From: Fredinandcohnia onubensis
GTDB lineage: Bacteria; Bacillota; Bacilli; Bacillales; Bacillaceae_L
Direction of reading: 5' to 3'
Length of the DNA: 64,000 nt
Assembly (NCBI RefSeq): GCF_031181385.1
Contig: NZ_JAPSKV010000004.1
Coordinates: 1 to 64,000, forward strand
The position numbers and the translations under genes were made by a program. Positions within the stretch are counted from its first letter, which is position 1; each line of letters opens with the position of its first letter. Shown one piece after another: positions 17,642 through 25,903 of this stretch. The notes beneath the pieces are model-generated. The model was not told the DNA's origin. It saw only the letters and a program-made list of their open reading frames with translations, and did not search any database.

Positions 17642-17656
17642 TCGTAATTATTCCGA
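17642..17656 (-). promoter_or_regulatory. Zur box-like operator upstream of znuA
   Basis: TCGTAATTATTCCGA differs at one position from the Bacillus Zur core TCGTAATNATTACGA. It is centred about 65 bases upstream of the znuA start, where it would cover its promoter. The divergent carbonic anhydrase gene starts 150 bases away on the other side. Confidence 0.8.
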
Positions 17657-17805
17657 TTTGAGAACAAAAAACTTTTTTAAGAGGAACAATGTCATTATTA
17701 GTATCTCTGGTAAACACAAGAACTTGTGAATAATAATAAAAATATTATCTAAAAGGTACAGTTTTTGATAAAATATAATGAAATAAAGAGAGAAGGGTGA
17801 AAAGT

Positions 17806-18366
17806 ATGTCACTACTGGATAATATCCTAGAATATAACAAAGAGTTTGTTGAAACGAAAGAATACGAAAAATACCAAACGACAAAGCTTCCAAATAAAAG
17901 AATGGTTATTGTAACTTGTATGGATACACGACTCATTGAACTGCTTCCAAAAGCAATGAACATGAAAAACGGAGATGTGAAAATTATAAAGGTTGCAGGT
18001 GCGGTTGTTTCACATCCATTTGGAAGTGTAATGAGAAGTATATTAGTCGCTGTGTATGAATTAAATGCCGACGAGGTCTGTATTGTCGGTCACCACGATT
18101 GTGGTATGAGTGCACTAAACTCAGATGCGATTTTACAAAAAATAAAAGACAGAGGCGTTAGTCGAGGAAGAATTGATACATTAAAGTACTCTGGAATTGA
18201 ACTTGATAAATGGTTTAAAGGTTTTAGCAGTGTAGAAGACAGTGTTCGACACAGTGTTGAAATGGTTGAAAACCATCCACTCCTTCCAGTAGAAGTTCCT
18301 GTTCACGGTCTCGTTATTAATCCTGAAACTGGTAAACTCGATGTAGTGGTTAACGGGTATAAATAA
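17806..18366 (+). CDS. ytiB: beta-class carbonic anhydrase (YtiB-like)
   Basis: 186 aa. Interconverts CO2 and bicarbonate with a zinc site formed by Cys38 and Asp40-Arg42 (CMDTR), His96 and Cys99 (GHHDCGM). This is the compact bacterial type of beta-CA. Start ATG 17806 lies 8 bases after AGAAGGG; an in-frame GTG would overlap that site. TATAAT occurs about 30 bases before the start. It is divergent from the Zur-controlled znuA gene; bicarbonate is also needed by MenB-type enzymes and carboxylases. Confidence 0.93.
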   Translation: MSLLDNILEYNKEFVETKEYEKYQTTKLPNKRMVIVTCMDTRLIELLPKAMNMKNGDVKIIKVAGAVVSHPFGSVMRSILVAVYELNADEVCIVGHHDCGMSALNSDAILQKIKDRGVSRGRIDTLKYSGIELDKWFKGFSSVEDSVRHSVEMVENHPLLPVEVPVHGLVINPETGKLDVVVNGYK

Positions 18367-18371
18367 GATGG

Positions 18372-18397
18372 AAAGAGGTCATTTGACCTCTTTTTTT
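18372..18397 (+). terminator. ytiB terminator
   Basis: AAAGAGGTCA-TT-TGACCTCTTT followed by a T-run. Confidence 0.88.
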
Positions 18398-18515
18398 AAT
18401 GGGAAGAGGTTAAAGAGAAATTAATATTGGTTATCATGGATAAGAGGAATAATGTCATTAAATAGACACAGGAAAAAGTGGTCGTTTGTTGTACCATGTA
18501 GTTGAGGTGAAAGAA

Positions 18516-19280
18516 ATGAAAAAAATAGGCCTTTTTCTCTTTATGGCTGCAATAATTATGCTTGCAGCATGTAATAATGAGACAGAAAAGAAAAATACGA
18601 ATACGACAGAATTAGTCCCAATTGCGGTTGATGTAAAGCTTGATCCTGAAAAAATCAATCCAGGTGAAGAAGTAACCTTACATGCGATTGTAACTCAAGG
18701 GGAAGAAGCAGTTGAAGATGCGGATGAAGTCCAATTTGAAATTGCACAAAAAGGCAGTGAAGAAAGCGAATTTCTAGATGGGAAGCATACTTCTGATGGT
18801 GAATATACGGCTGTTAAAACGTTTGAGCAGGACGGGATTTATTTTGTGACAGCACATGTAACGGCGAGAAGCATGCACACCATGCCAAAGGTTGAAGTGG
18901 AAATTGGAAACCCGAGAACAACTGAAGAGCCAGCGGAAGAACCAACAGAAGATGGCGGACACCATGGAAGTGAACATCATCATGGAGGTGGAGATGTTTC
19001 AATCGACTTCCCTTTAGAAACTGAATATCCGGTAGGGAAATCATCCACTTTACATGTATCTTTTGAAGAGTCTGGAGCACCTTTGACAGATGCAACCGTT
19101 CGGTTTGAGGTTTGGAAAGAAGGCGCCGAGAAGCATGAGTTTATAGATGCAAGTGAAACTGAAAATGGTGTCTATCAATCAGACTTTACATTCGCTGAAA
19201 CTGGGAATTATAATATTCAAGTTCACATCGAAAAAGGAGAAATCCACGAACATCTTGAAAAGAAAACCAACGTAAAATAA
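18516..19280 (+). CDS. lipoprotein with two YtkA-like domains
   Basis: 254 aa. Signal peptide ending in lipobox LAAC near residue 18, so it is anchored outside the membrane. Two Ig-like YtkA/FixH-type domains (about 35-130 and 160-254) are separated by a Glu/Pro/His-rich linker containing HHGSEHHHGGG, which could bind metal. B. subtilis YtkA is similar but carries one domain. Start ATG lies after GAGGTGAAAGA; the upstream in-frame ATG lacks a ribosome site. The role is unknown; copper or zinc handling at the cell surface is an inference from the His-rich linker. Confidence 0.8.
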   Translation: MKKIGLFLFMAAIIMLAACNNETEKKNTNTTELVPIAVDVKLDPEKINPGEEVTLHAIVTQGEEAVEDADEVQFEIAQKGSEESEFLDGKHTSDGEYTAVKTFEQDGIYFVTAHVTARSMHTMPKVEVEIGNPRTTEEPAEEPTEDGGHHGSEHHHGGGDVSIDFPLETEYPVGKSSTLHVSFEESGAPLTDATVRFEVWKEGAEKHEFIDASETENGVYQSDFTFAETGNYNIQVHIEKGEIHEHLEKKTNVK

Positions 19281-19325
19281 AAAAAGGAAGGTAGCATTAA
19301 TGTTCATGCTTACCTTCCTTTTTTT
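19281..19325. terminator. bidirectional terminator, YtkA-like/yidD
   Basis: AAAAAGGAAGGTA...TACCTTCCTTTTT inverted repeat with A-run before and T-run after, overlapping the yidD stop codon. Confidence 0.88.
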
Positions 19326-19536
19326 CGGGTACAAAGTCAATCCCACCTGGATGGAGGGGATGACATTTTAATAAACGTTTAATGGTCAGCCAACCACCCT
19401 TAAATGCACCAAAGCGTTTAATAGCTTCAAGGCCATATTGGGAACAAGTCGGGTAAAAGCGACAAGTTGGCGGTTTTAATGGGGATATAAATCTTTGATA
19501 GAAACGAATAACACCTATAAACAACGCTTGAAGCAA
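19297..19536 (-). CDS. yidD: membrane protein insertion efficiency factor YidD
   Basis: 79 aa. Short membrane-associated protein of the YidD family (YtjA in B. subtilis) that aids YidC/Sec-dependent insertion. The signature [22 protein letters not shown] is intact, as is CHPLHPGG. The start is TTG; AAGGGA lies 11 bases upstream, a loose fit. The stop lies in the shared terminator. Confidence 0.93.
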   Translation of the reverse strand: MLQALFIGVIRFYQRFISPLKPPTCRFYPTCSQYGLEAIKRFGAFKGGWLTIKRLLKCHPLHPGGIDFVPEKKEGKHEH

Positions 19537-19713
19537 TTTTTTCTACTTCCCTTACTTAGTTTACGTACTTATACTATACTATAGGGAGTAAATAAAAGCA
19601 TCTGTAAAGGTAGTCCAAAAAGTCACGTGAATGTAATTCATCGAATTTCTTCCAATTCAAATTAAATTGATGAAAAAAATCGGAATTAGCGTTATGATAG
19701 ATATAAATGCGGG

Positions 19714-19853
19714 TACAAAAAGGAGAGTGAAAAGGACCGAGAAGTTCTAGGCGGCTCAGTTTTGAGTACCGGAGCGTATGCAGTTAATACGTGAGGACCG
19801 GAGAAACAAGCCAACGAAGAAATTAGAAGTGTCATTTTCGGTCGACTTTTTGT
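19714..19853 (+). ncRNA. structured leader / candidate novel RNA upstream of luxS
   Basis: A 140-bp segment folds on itself: TACAAAAAG 19714-19722 pairs with CTTTTTGTA 19845-19853; GACCGA 19735-19740 with TCGGTC 19838-19843; TTCTAG 19745-19750 with TTAGAA 19823-19828. Inside are hairpins CGG-CTCA-GTTT-TGAG-TA-CCG (19752-19771) and CGTAT-N7-ATACG (19775-19791). It does not match S-box, T-box or other leaders that I know. The right arm CTTTTTGT could act as a weak terminator, which would make it a luxS attenuator. A mobile RNA-forming repeat of the Bacillus bcr kind is an alternative. Confidence 0.6.
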
Positions 19854-19887
19854 AATCCTCTATAAGTTTATTTAGGGAGTGAAGAGA

Positions 19888-20361
19888 ATGCCATCAGTAG
19901 AAAGCTTTGAACTAGATCATTGTGCAGTTAAAGCTCCGTATGTAAGACATTGTGGTGTACACAAGGTAGGTACAGATGGAGTTGTAAATAAGTTTGATAT
20001 TCGTTTTTGTCAGCCAAACAAACAAGCGATGAAGCCAGATGTTATTCATACACTTGAACATTTATTAGCTTTTAACCTTCGTGAGCATTGTGAGAAATAT
20101 AATCACTTTGATATTATTGATATCTCTCCTATGGGATGTCAAACAGGTTATTATTTAGTAGTGAGTGGGGAACCAACAGTTTCTGAAATTATTGACTTAT
20201 TAGAAGCTACAATGCAAAGTGCCTTAGAAATTACAGATATCCCTGCAGCGAATGAAACTCAATGTGGTCAAGCGAAGCTTCATGACTTAGAAGGAGCAAA
20301 GCGTCTCATGCGTTTTTGGCTAACACAATCAAAAGAAGACCTTCATAAGGTTTTTGGATAA
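19888..20361 (+). CDS. luxS: S-ribosylhomocysteine lyase LuxS
   Basis: 157 aa, exactly the family length. Cleaves S-ribosylhomocysteine to homocysteine and DPD, the precursor of autoinducer-2, in the activated methyl cycle. Metal ligands His54 and His58 (HTLEH) and Cys near 126 (QCGQAK) plus the catalytic Cys in MGCQTGYY are intact. Start ATG 19888 follows AGGGAGTG; the first annotated-looking upstream codon lies inside that site. metK in the same window supplies S-adenosylmethionine to the same cycle. Confidence 0.97.
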   Translation: MPSVESFELDHCAVKAPYVRHCGVHKVGTDGVVNKFDIRFCQPNKQAMKPDVIHTLEHLLAFNLREHCEKYNHFDIIDISPMGCQTGYYLVVSGEPTVSEIIDLLEATMQSALEITDIPAANETQCGQAKLHDLEGAKRLMRFWLTQSKEDLHKVFG

Positions 20362-20363
20362 AA

Positions 20364-20394
20364 AAAGGACCTCAGCCACTAGGGCTGAGGTTTT
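20364..20394 (+). terminator. luxS terminator
   Basis: ACCTCAGCC / GGCTGAGGT hairpin followed by TTTTA; it overlaps the end of the convergent amidase gene and could serve both strands. Confidence 0.85.
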
Positions 20395-21856
20395 ATAGTT
20401 TTGGTGGAATCCGATATTTTGTTCCTTGTTCGTATGCATATGCCAATTTTATCAGTGCGGCTTCTGAATAGGCGGTTCCTGTAAAGGTAATTCCAACTGG
20501 CTCTCCTTCAGATGTATATCCTGCCGGTACCGTTATTGATGGATAACCAGCTTTAGCCGGTATACTTGCTCCAATACTGTTTGGGAATACAATGGCATCT
20601 AATTGATGCTCGTTTAAAACAAAATCAATTCCATTTTCCGTTGAATGATATTGATCATTCTCAAGTGCTTCAAGATATTCTTTTTCTGTCAGCGTGCCAC
20701 TCGTTTTTTCTGCCTCTTCCAAAATAATCTGGCCGTACTTTAACATTTTATGTTTATTATCCTTGTTGAATGCAATTAAGTCAGTTAAATTTCGAACTTT
20801 TATGGAAGGGTCCAGGTTTCGTAAATAAGTATTTAGGTCAACCTTAAATTCATAGGTTAACACATCATAGCTCCACTTGTTTTTTGAAGAAGGAATTTTT
20901 ACATCCTCAATAACAGTTGCCCCAAGTTCCTCAAGCTTCTTTACGGCCTTATCCATGACTTCTCGTTTATCCTCACTTAGGTAGTCAAAATAAACCTCCC
21001 TAGCAATGCCAATCCGTGCACCTTTTAACCCATCTACATCTAAAAATTGGGTGAAATCGGTAGAGGTTAACGTTTTACCTGTGTAAGTGATTGGGTCACG
21101 CTCATCTACTTCTGCCATTGCTGTTAATAGGTAAGCAGCATCCTTTACTGTACGTGCCATGGGTCCTGCAGTATCTTGTGTATGAGCAATCGGAATGATT
21201 CCTGCCCGGCTAACTAATCCAACGGTTGGCTTTATGCCGACAAGGGAGTTTTGACTTGAAGGACTTAAAATGGAGCCTGACGTTTCTGTACCAACTGCAA
21301 CTACTGCAAAATTTGCGGCAATGGCTGAGCCAGAACCAGCGCTTGAGCCTCCGACATCAAATTTACCGGGTCCATATGGGTTTAATGTTTGCCCTCCTCG
21401 AGAGCTATATCCACTAGGCATTCCTTCTGTCATGAAATTTGCCCATTCTGTCATATTTGTTTTGCCTAAAATAATTGCACCGGCTTCTCTTAAGAGATAC
21501 GCAACATATGAATCTTCAGAAGCATGCGAATCAGCTAAAGCGAGTGAACCAGCAGATGTGTGCATCTTATCGTTCGTATCTAAATTATCTTTTAGTAATA
21601 CTGGAATTGAGTGAAGCGGGCCACGTGGTCCGATTTCTTTTCGCTCCGCATCTAGAGCCATTGCAATTTGCAATGCATCTGGATTAATCTCTATGATGGA
21701 ACGTAATGATGAGTCATAGTTTGCAATTCTATGTAAATACATGAGTACCAATTGTTTGGCTGTTAATTCTTCTTTTTCATATTTTTCTTGGATGGAATCA
21801 ATAGTTGCCTCAATTAACCAATTATTTGCAAGTTCTTGAAGAAGTTTATTTTCCAT
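20393..21856 (-). CDS. amidase signature family protein
   Basis: 487 aa amidase (EC 3.5.1.- type). The Ser-Ser-Lys triad is visible: Lys in PVLLKDNLD near residue 88 and the Gly/Ser-rich signature GGSSAGSGSAIAANF near 170-185. It is related to GatA but lacks GatB/C neighbours, so a free-standing amidase is more likely. Start ATG lies 7 bases after AAGGAGA and overlaps the 3' end of the small upstream gene ytzI (ATGGAAAATAA shared region). The substrate is unknown. Confidence 0.88.
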   Translation of the reverse strand: MENKLLQELANNWLIEATIDSIQEKYEKEELTAKQLVLMYLHRIANYDSSLRSIIEINPDALQIAMALDAERKEIGPRGPLHSIPVLLKDNLDTNDKMHTSAGSLALADSHASEDSYVAYLLREAGAIILGKTNMTEWANFMTEGMPSGYSSRGGQTLNPYGPGKFDVGGSSAGSGSAIAANFAVVAVGTETSGSILSPSSQNSLVGIKPTVGLVSRAGIIPIAHTQDTAGPMARTVKDAAYLLTAMAEVDERDPITYTGKTLTSTDFTQFLDVDGLKGARIGIAREVYFDYLSEDKREVMDKAVKKLEELGATVIEDVKIPSSKNKWSYDVLTYEFKVDLNTYLRNLDPSIKVRNLTDLIAFNKDNKHKMLKYGQIILEEAEKTSGTLTEKEYLEALENDQYHSTENGIDFVLNEHQLDAIVFPNSIGASIPAKAGYPSITVPAGYTSEGEPVGITFTGTAYSEAALIKLAYAYEQGTKYRIPPKL

Positions 21857-22010
21857 CAGAATTCTCCTTATTTTCAGGTTGGTTTAAATGTGGATTATCT
21901 TCTAAATCATCTACTGTATGTTTGTACTTATACGCTTTGGATGTCGTACTAACAGCTAAAAACAGGACAACAAAAACAATAATGATTGAAATAATTAATA
22001 CGGTAAACAT
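21846..22010 (-). CDS. ytzI: small membrane protein YtzI
   Basis: 54 aa: an N-terminal membrane helix (residues 2-21, Ile/Val/Phe-rich) and a charged tail with KAYKYKHTVDD. The ribosome site GAGGAGG lies 6 bases before the ATG. Size, sequence start and position near luxS/dps match YtzI of B. subtilis. Its 3' end overlaps the amidase start by 11 bases, so the two genes are coupled. Function unknown. Confidence 0.8.
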   Translation of the reverse strand: MFTVLIISIIIVFVVLFLAVSTTSKAYKYKHTVDDLEDNPHLNQPENKENSDGK

Positions 22011-22113
22011 AGCAACCTCCTCTTTTTCTCCTTTATTTTATCATGAAAAATGATAGAAGATATTGATATTCCAATTAAATTGAAATTTATCAAGAAACAA
22101 AATTAAAATTTAT

Positions 22114-22139
22114 GTTTCACTGTGTTATATAGGGGGTAT
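22114..22139 (+). promoter_or_regulatory. sigma-B-type promoter of dps
   Basis: GTTTCA at 22114-22119, 14-bp spacer, GGGTAT at 22134-22139. This fits the general-stress consensus GTTTAA-N12-15-GGGWAT and lies 26 bases before the dps start. dps is sigma-B-controlled in B. subtilis. Confidence 0.8.
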
Positions 22140-22164
22140 GTTAACTAATAAGGAGGAGATATGA

Positions 22165-22605
22165 ATGTCAACACAATTAGTCGAAATGGTAAATAAACAA
22201 GTTGCTAACTGGAGTGTGCTTTACATTAAGCTACATAATTATCATTGGTTTGTGAAGGGTTCTAATTTCTTCACACTTCATGAAAAATTTGAGGAATTGT
22301 ACAATGAGTCCGCAGTTCATATTGATGAGTTAGCTGAACGATTACTGGCAATTGGTGGACAACCTGTTGCTACGATGAAAGAAATTCTTGAATTGTCTTC
22401 CATTCAGGAAGCAAACGGTAATGAAAATGCCAATGATATGGTAGCTACTATTTCAAATGATTTTTCCATATTAACGGGAGAATTAAAGGAAGGTATGAAG
22501 GTAGCTGGTGATGTGGATGATGAAACAACAGGCGATATGCTCCTTGCAATTCACCAAGCACTTGAAAAACATATTTGGATGCTCCAATCCTTCTTAGGAA
22601 AATAA
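22165..22605 (+). CDS. dps: Dps-type ferritin-like DNA-protection protein
   Basis: 146 aa. Forms dodecamers that oxidise and store iron and shield DNA under stress. Ferroxidase motif residues at subunit interfaces are seen in HNYHWFVKG (about 23-31), [10 protein letters not shown] and [14 protein letters not shown]. Ribosome site AGGAGGAG precedes ATG. A sigma-B-type promoter lies just upstream. Single-gene unit with its own terminator. Confidence 0.94.
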   Translation: MSTQLVEMVNKQVANWSVLYIKLHNYHWFVKGSNFFTLHEKFEELYNESAVHIDELAERLLAIGGQPVATMKEILELSSIQEANGNENANDMVATISNDFSILTGELKEGMKVAGDVDDETTGDMLLAIHQALEKHIWMLQSFLGK

Positions 22606-22616
22606 TAAATAGTTTG

Positions 22617-22655
22617 CCCTTCTTTCTTGTCGAAAGAAGGGTTTTGTTTTATTTT
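22617..22655 (+). terminator. dps terminator
   Basis: CCCTTCTTTC / GAAAGAAGGG hairpin followed by TTTTGTTTTATTTTT. Confidence 0.88.
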
Positions 22656-22679
22656 TAATGTATGGGGAGGAGAGTAGAT

Positions 22680-23696
22680 ATGATCGATTTACGAAGTGAT
22701 ACAGTTACAAAGCCAACTGCCGAAATGAGAAAAGCAGCTTATGAAGCTGAGGTTGGAGATGATGTATATCAAGAGGATCCGACTGTAATAGAGTTAGAGC
22801 AAACAGCAGCTGATATGCTAGGGAAAGATGCGGCATTATTTGTTACGAGTGGAACTCAAGGCAATCAAATTGCTGTGTTAACTCATACACGAAAAGGGAA
22901 TGAAATCATCGTTGAACAAGATTCCCATATTTTTAATTATGAAGGTGCCGCGATTTCTGCTTTTGCGGGTGTACAGCCACGAACAATAAAAGGGAACAGA
23001 GGCGCAATGGATCCTACAGAAGTGGAGTCTGCTATTCAAGAGGATGATGTCCATAACCCTGAAACCGGCTTGATTTGTATTGAAAATACACATAATCGAG
23101 CGGGAGGTGCCGTCATCCCGCTAGAAAATATGGCAGCGATTCATCATATTGCAGCTGCAAAACAAATTCCTGTTCATTTGGATGGCGCACGTCTATTCAA
23201 TGCAGCGGTAGCATTAGGAAGACCTGTAAAGGACATTGCGCAATATACGGATTCTGTTCAATTTTGTTTGTCAAAAGGATTAGGCGCCCCAGTAGGTTCT
23301 ATCATTGCTGGAAGCGAAGAGTTTATTAAGCAAGCAAGGAAATGGAGAAAGCGTCTTGGTGGAGGTTTAAGACAGGTTGGGATTATAGCCGCCCCAGGAC
23401 TTGTAGCACTGCGCACGATGGTTGACCGCCTTGCCCTCGACCATGAACATGCAAAATTTCTTGCAGAGGGACTCGGAAATACCAAGGGGGTAAAAGTCGT
23501 AAATCAGATTGATACCAATATCATTTTAGTTGATGTGAGTGAAAGAGGCTTAACCTCTAGTCAATTTGCTGCGTTATTAAAAGAACATGGTGTATTGGTT
23601 TCAACATTTGGACCTAAACTTGTCCGATTTGTCACTCATTATGATGTTAATCAAGAGTCAATTGAGGACGCATTAAGGATAGTAAGTAAACTATAA
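22680..23696 (+). CDS. ltaE: low-specificity L-threonine aldolase
   Basis: 338 aa PLP enzyme (fold type I, beta-eliminating lyase family) cleaving threonine or allo-threonine to glycine and acetaldehyde. Seen: N-terminal DLRSDTVTKPT, GDDVYQEDPT, SGTQGNQ, NTHNRAGG, HLDGARLFNA with the PLP-binding Asp, and FCLSKGLGAPVGS with the Schiff-base Lys. ATG 22680 follows GGGGAGGAG; the upstream ATG overlaps it. The family is clear, the exact stereospecificity is not. Confidence 0.9.
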   Translation: MIDLRSDTVTKPTAEMRKAAYEAEVGDDVYQEDPTVIELEQTAADMLGKDAALFVTSGTQGNQIAVLTHTRKGNEIIVEQDSHIFNYEGAAISAFAGVQPRTIKGNRGAMDPTEVESAIQEDDVHNPETGLICIENTHNRAGGAVIPLENMAAIHHIAAAKQIPVHLDGARLFNAAVALGRPVKDIAQYTDSVQFCLSKGLGAPVGSIIAGSEEFIKQARKWRKRLGGGLRQVGIIAAPGLVALRTMVDRLALDHEHAKFLAEGLGNTKGVKVVNQIDTNIILVDVSERGLTSSQFAALLKEHGVLVSTFGPKLVRFVTHYDVNQESIEDALRIVSKL

Positions 23697-23709
23697 ATAC
23701 TAATTTAGG

Positions 23710-23737
23710 AAGGATTGTCAAAGCGACAATCCTTTTT
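23710..23737 (+). terminator. aldolase terminator
   Basis: AGGATTGTC / GACAATCCT, loop AAAGC, then TTTTT; it also borders the end of the convergent minus-strand gene. Confidence 0.87.
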
Positions 23738-23996
23738 AATGTATATCCCTCAACTCATTAATCGTCATCATTTTTGATTGACCAATTCCATCACGTGCCA
23801 TTTTTGCTTTAAGGTTTTCAATCATGTAGAAACCAACTAAATTTCGTAATTCTTGATCAGTTAAATCTCTTAAAAGGTCTATCAGATCTTCGCGTTCAAA
23901 TTGTTCAAGCACGGAAAAAGCAATGATGTCCGCATCTTCTTCATCACCTGTTAATTTATCTCTATACAGTTCATAAATTTCATCAATTATTTTCAT
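23736..23996 (-). CDS. conserved Bacillus hypothetical protein (DUF6154-like)
   Basis: 86 aa, acidic, helical, no membrane segment. It begins MKIIDEIYELYRDKLTGDEED and has the LRDLTDQELRNLVGFYMIE segment. I recall a Bacillus-only DUF6154 family of this size and start, but cannot check it. The ribosome site GGGGAA precedes ATG. Function unknown. Confidence 0.7.
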   Translation of the reverse strand: MKIIDEIYELYRDKLTGDEEDADIIAFSVLEQFEREDLIDLLRDLTDQELRNLVGFYMIENLKAKMARDGIGQSKMMTINELRDIH

Positions 23997-24176
23997 AAGT
24001 GTTTTCCCCTTTGCCTGCTTATTTCACATGTTTTCTTGAAAATTAGTATATGGGGGAATGTCTTAAAAGATACTAATTTTAATGAAATTTAGGCAATGGC
24101 TATATTGAATGTTGAATATTTTTTACACGAGAGGAAAAAGCTAAAATAACGTAAATCACTGTTAGGAGTGACTATA

Positions 24177-24512
24177 GTGGAACAACAGTCTAAGAAAACC
24201 TATTATATTGCTGTAGGAAGTGGGGAAATATCTCAAGTGAAGTCTGGGTCTACTTGGGAGTATAAAATTGAAGCAACAGACGAGGAAATTCATCATCTGC
24301 GAAAGCTTTTTGATTCGAATTATGCAAACGAAGTTGAAGGATTTTTACGTGCACACGTTCCTTTTGTGGAATATCATAATGATTCATCAAATGATAAGTA
24401 CGACACAAACATGCTGCAGGTTTTTCAGATGATCTATCGACTTGGAGATCAGGAAACAAAAGATTTCATACAATCACAAGGTATACTTGATGTATTAGGT
24501 AATATTGATTAA
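24177..24512 (+). CDS. conserved hypothetical protein, 111 aa
   Basis: GTG 24177 is chosen because TAGGAG lies 8 bases upstream; the earlier in-frame GTG overlaps that site. The protein (SKKTYYIAVGSGEI near the start, FLRAHVPFVEYHND in the middle) resembles a Bacillus family often labelled hydrolase without a known catalytic motif; I see none. It has no membrane segment. It lies directly before ytkD but is separated by a terminator, so it is a unit of its own. Confidence 0.75.
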   Translation: MEQQSKKTYYIAVGSGEISQVKSGSTWEYKIEATDEEIHHLRKLFDSNYANEVEGFLRAHVPFVEYHNDSSNDKYDTNMLQVFQMIYRLGDQETKDFIQSQGILDVLGNID

Positions 24513-24541
24513 GCCACTTCTACATGAAGCGGCTTGTTTTT
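24511..24541 (+). terminator. terminator before ytkD
   Basis: AAGCCACTTC-TACAT-GAAGCGGCTT (one A-C mismatch), then GTTTTTA. Confidence 0.8.
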
Positions 24542-24585
24542 ATGTTATCATAATAATAAAACCAACGATATTGGAGAATAAAAAA

Positions 24586-25074
24586 ATGATTGTTTTTCAA
24601 GACATATATCATAATGAAGTGAATTTATCGTTTACACCCAATCCTTTTTCGGACCAACCGAAGCATGTGTGGGTCATCTGTCGATATCGGGACCAGTGGC
24701 TTTTAACAAACCATTCTGAACGTGGACTCGAATTTCCAGGGGGAAAGGTTGAGAAGGGGGAGGCTCCCGAGGCTGCTGCGATTCGTGAGGTAATGGAAGA
24801 AACAGGTGCTGAGGTTCAGGAAATCGAATATATTGGTCAATATAAGGTCATAGGAAAAGGGAAGACGATTATTAAAAATATTTATTTTGCTGAAATTGCA
24901 CGCCTTCTTGAGAAGAATACTTATTTTGAAACAAAAGGGCCTGTCTTGCTAAAAGAAATCCCACTAGACCATGTAAAAACGGACCGACGATATAGCTTCA
25001 TCATGAAGGATGATGTCTTAACCCATAGCATTGACTATGTAAAAAAATATTTAAAAACGAAAAAAGCTCTCTAG
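24586..25074 (+). CDS. ytkD: Nudix hydrolase YtkD, (8-oxo)dGTP diphosphatase
   Basis: 162 aa. Nudix box GGKVEKGEAPEAAAIREVMEE (GX5EX7REXXEEXG) at about residues 48-70 is intact. B. subtilis YtkD removes 8-oxo-dGTP and other nucleoside triphosphates, limiting mutation. ATG 24586 follows TTGGAGA by 6 bases; the long in-frame extension upstream has no ribosome site and crosses a terminator. Last gene before a bidirectional hairpin. Confidence 0.92.
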   Translation: MIVFQDIYHNEVNLSFTPNPFSDQPKHVWVICRYRDQWLLTNHSERGLEFPGGKVEKGEAPEAAAIREVMEETGAEVQEIEYIGQYKVIGKGKTIIKNIYFAEIARLLEKNTYFETKGPVLLKEIPLDHVKTDRRYSFIMKDDVLTHSIDYVKKYLKTKKAL

Positions 25075-25098
25075 TTGATACTAGAAGAGCTTTCTATT
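25061..25098. terminator. bidirectional terminator, ytkD/ytlD
   Basis: AAAAGCTCT / AGAGCTTT stem with inner CTAG pairs between convergent genes; A-run to the left and T-rich to the right. Confidence 0.85.
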
Positions 25099-25903
25099 TA
25101 GAATCCTTAATTAATTTTCTTTCGAGGAGTTCAACCCCTTGGTACATGAGAGTGGCACAAATGGCAATCAATAATAAGCTTAGGAAAATGAGTGTGAAAT
25201 TAAACACTTGGAATCCATAAATAATAAGATAGCCTAAGCCTTGCTTTGAAACAAGGAATTCTCCGACAATGACTCCGACCCATGACAATCCGACGTTAAC
25301 CTTTAATGTGGAGATAATGGCTGGAAAGGATGAGGGGAGAATGACATCACGGAAGATTTGTTTCCGATTTGCTCCAAAGGTCTGTAGTACTTTAATGTAG
25401 TTATAATCGACTTCCTTAAACGAAGTGTAGATGACAATTGTCGTTATAATAACCGAAATTATTGCGCCCATTGCAATAATTGACACATATCCGGTACCTA
25501 AGGCAACGATTAAGATTGGGCCTAATGCTACTTTTGGCATTGCATTTAAAACGACTAAATATGGATCAAGTATGTTTGAAAGACGTTCTGACCACCATAA
25601 AAGCGCGGCAATTATAACCCCTAAGACCGTTCCTATAATAAACCCTAATACGGTTTCAAACAATGTTACAGCAAGATTATTAAACAGGCTTCCATCATTT
25701 ATTTTATCTAAAAATAGATTCCAAACTTTTGAAGGAGCACTAAAGATTAAAGGGTCTATCCAATGGCTACGACTCGCAATTTCCCAGAACCCGAAAAAGA
25801 CAATAAAAATTAGGATTTGATAAAATCTGACTAGTCTTTTCTCTTTTTTAATCGACTGCAGATAATGGTTGTGAAGGTTTTTAATGTCCAGGTTTTGTAT
25901 CAA
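25094..25903 (-). CDS. ytlD: ABC transporter permease (NitT/TauT type)
   Basis: 269 aa with about six membrane helices. The inner-membrane EAA motif region [20 protein letters not shown] lies near residue 180. It belongs to the SsuC/TauC/ThiX class used for sulfonates, nitrate and pyrimidine precursors. It overlaps the ATPase gene by 23 bases, so translation is coupled. Order ATPase/permease/binding protein next to ytkD fits ytlA-ytlC-ytlD of B. subtilis. Substrate unknown. Confidence 0.9.
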   Translation of the reverse strand: MIQNLDIKNLHNHYLQSIKKEKRLVRFYQILIFIVFFGFWEIASRSHWIDPLIFSAPSKVWNLFLDKINDGSLFNNLAVTLFETVLGFIIGTVLGVIIAALLWWSERLSNILDPYLVVLNAMPKVALGPILIVALGTGYVSIIAMGAIISVIITTIVIYTSFKEVDYNYIKVLQTFGANRKQIFRDVILPSSFPAIISTLKVNVGLSWVGVIVGEFLVSKQGLGYLIIYGFQVFNFTLIFLSLLLIAICATLMYQGVELLERKLIKDSK

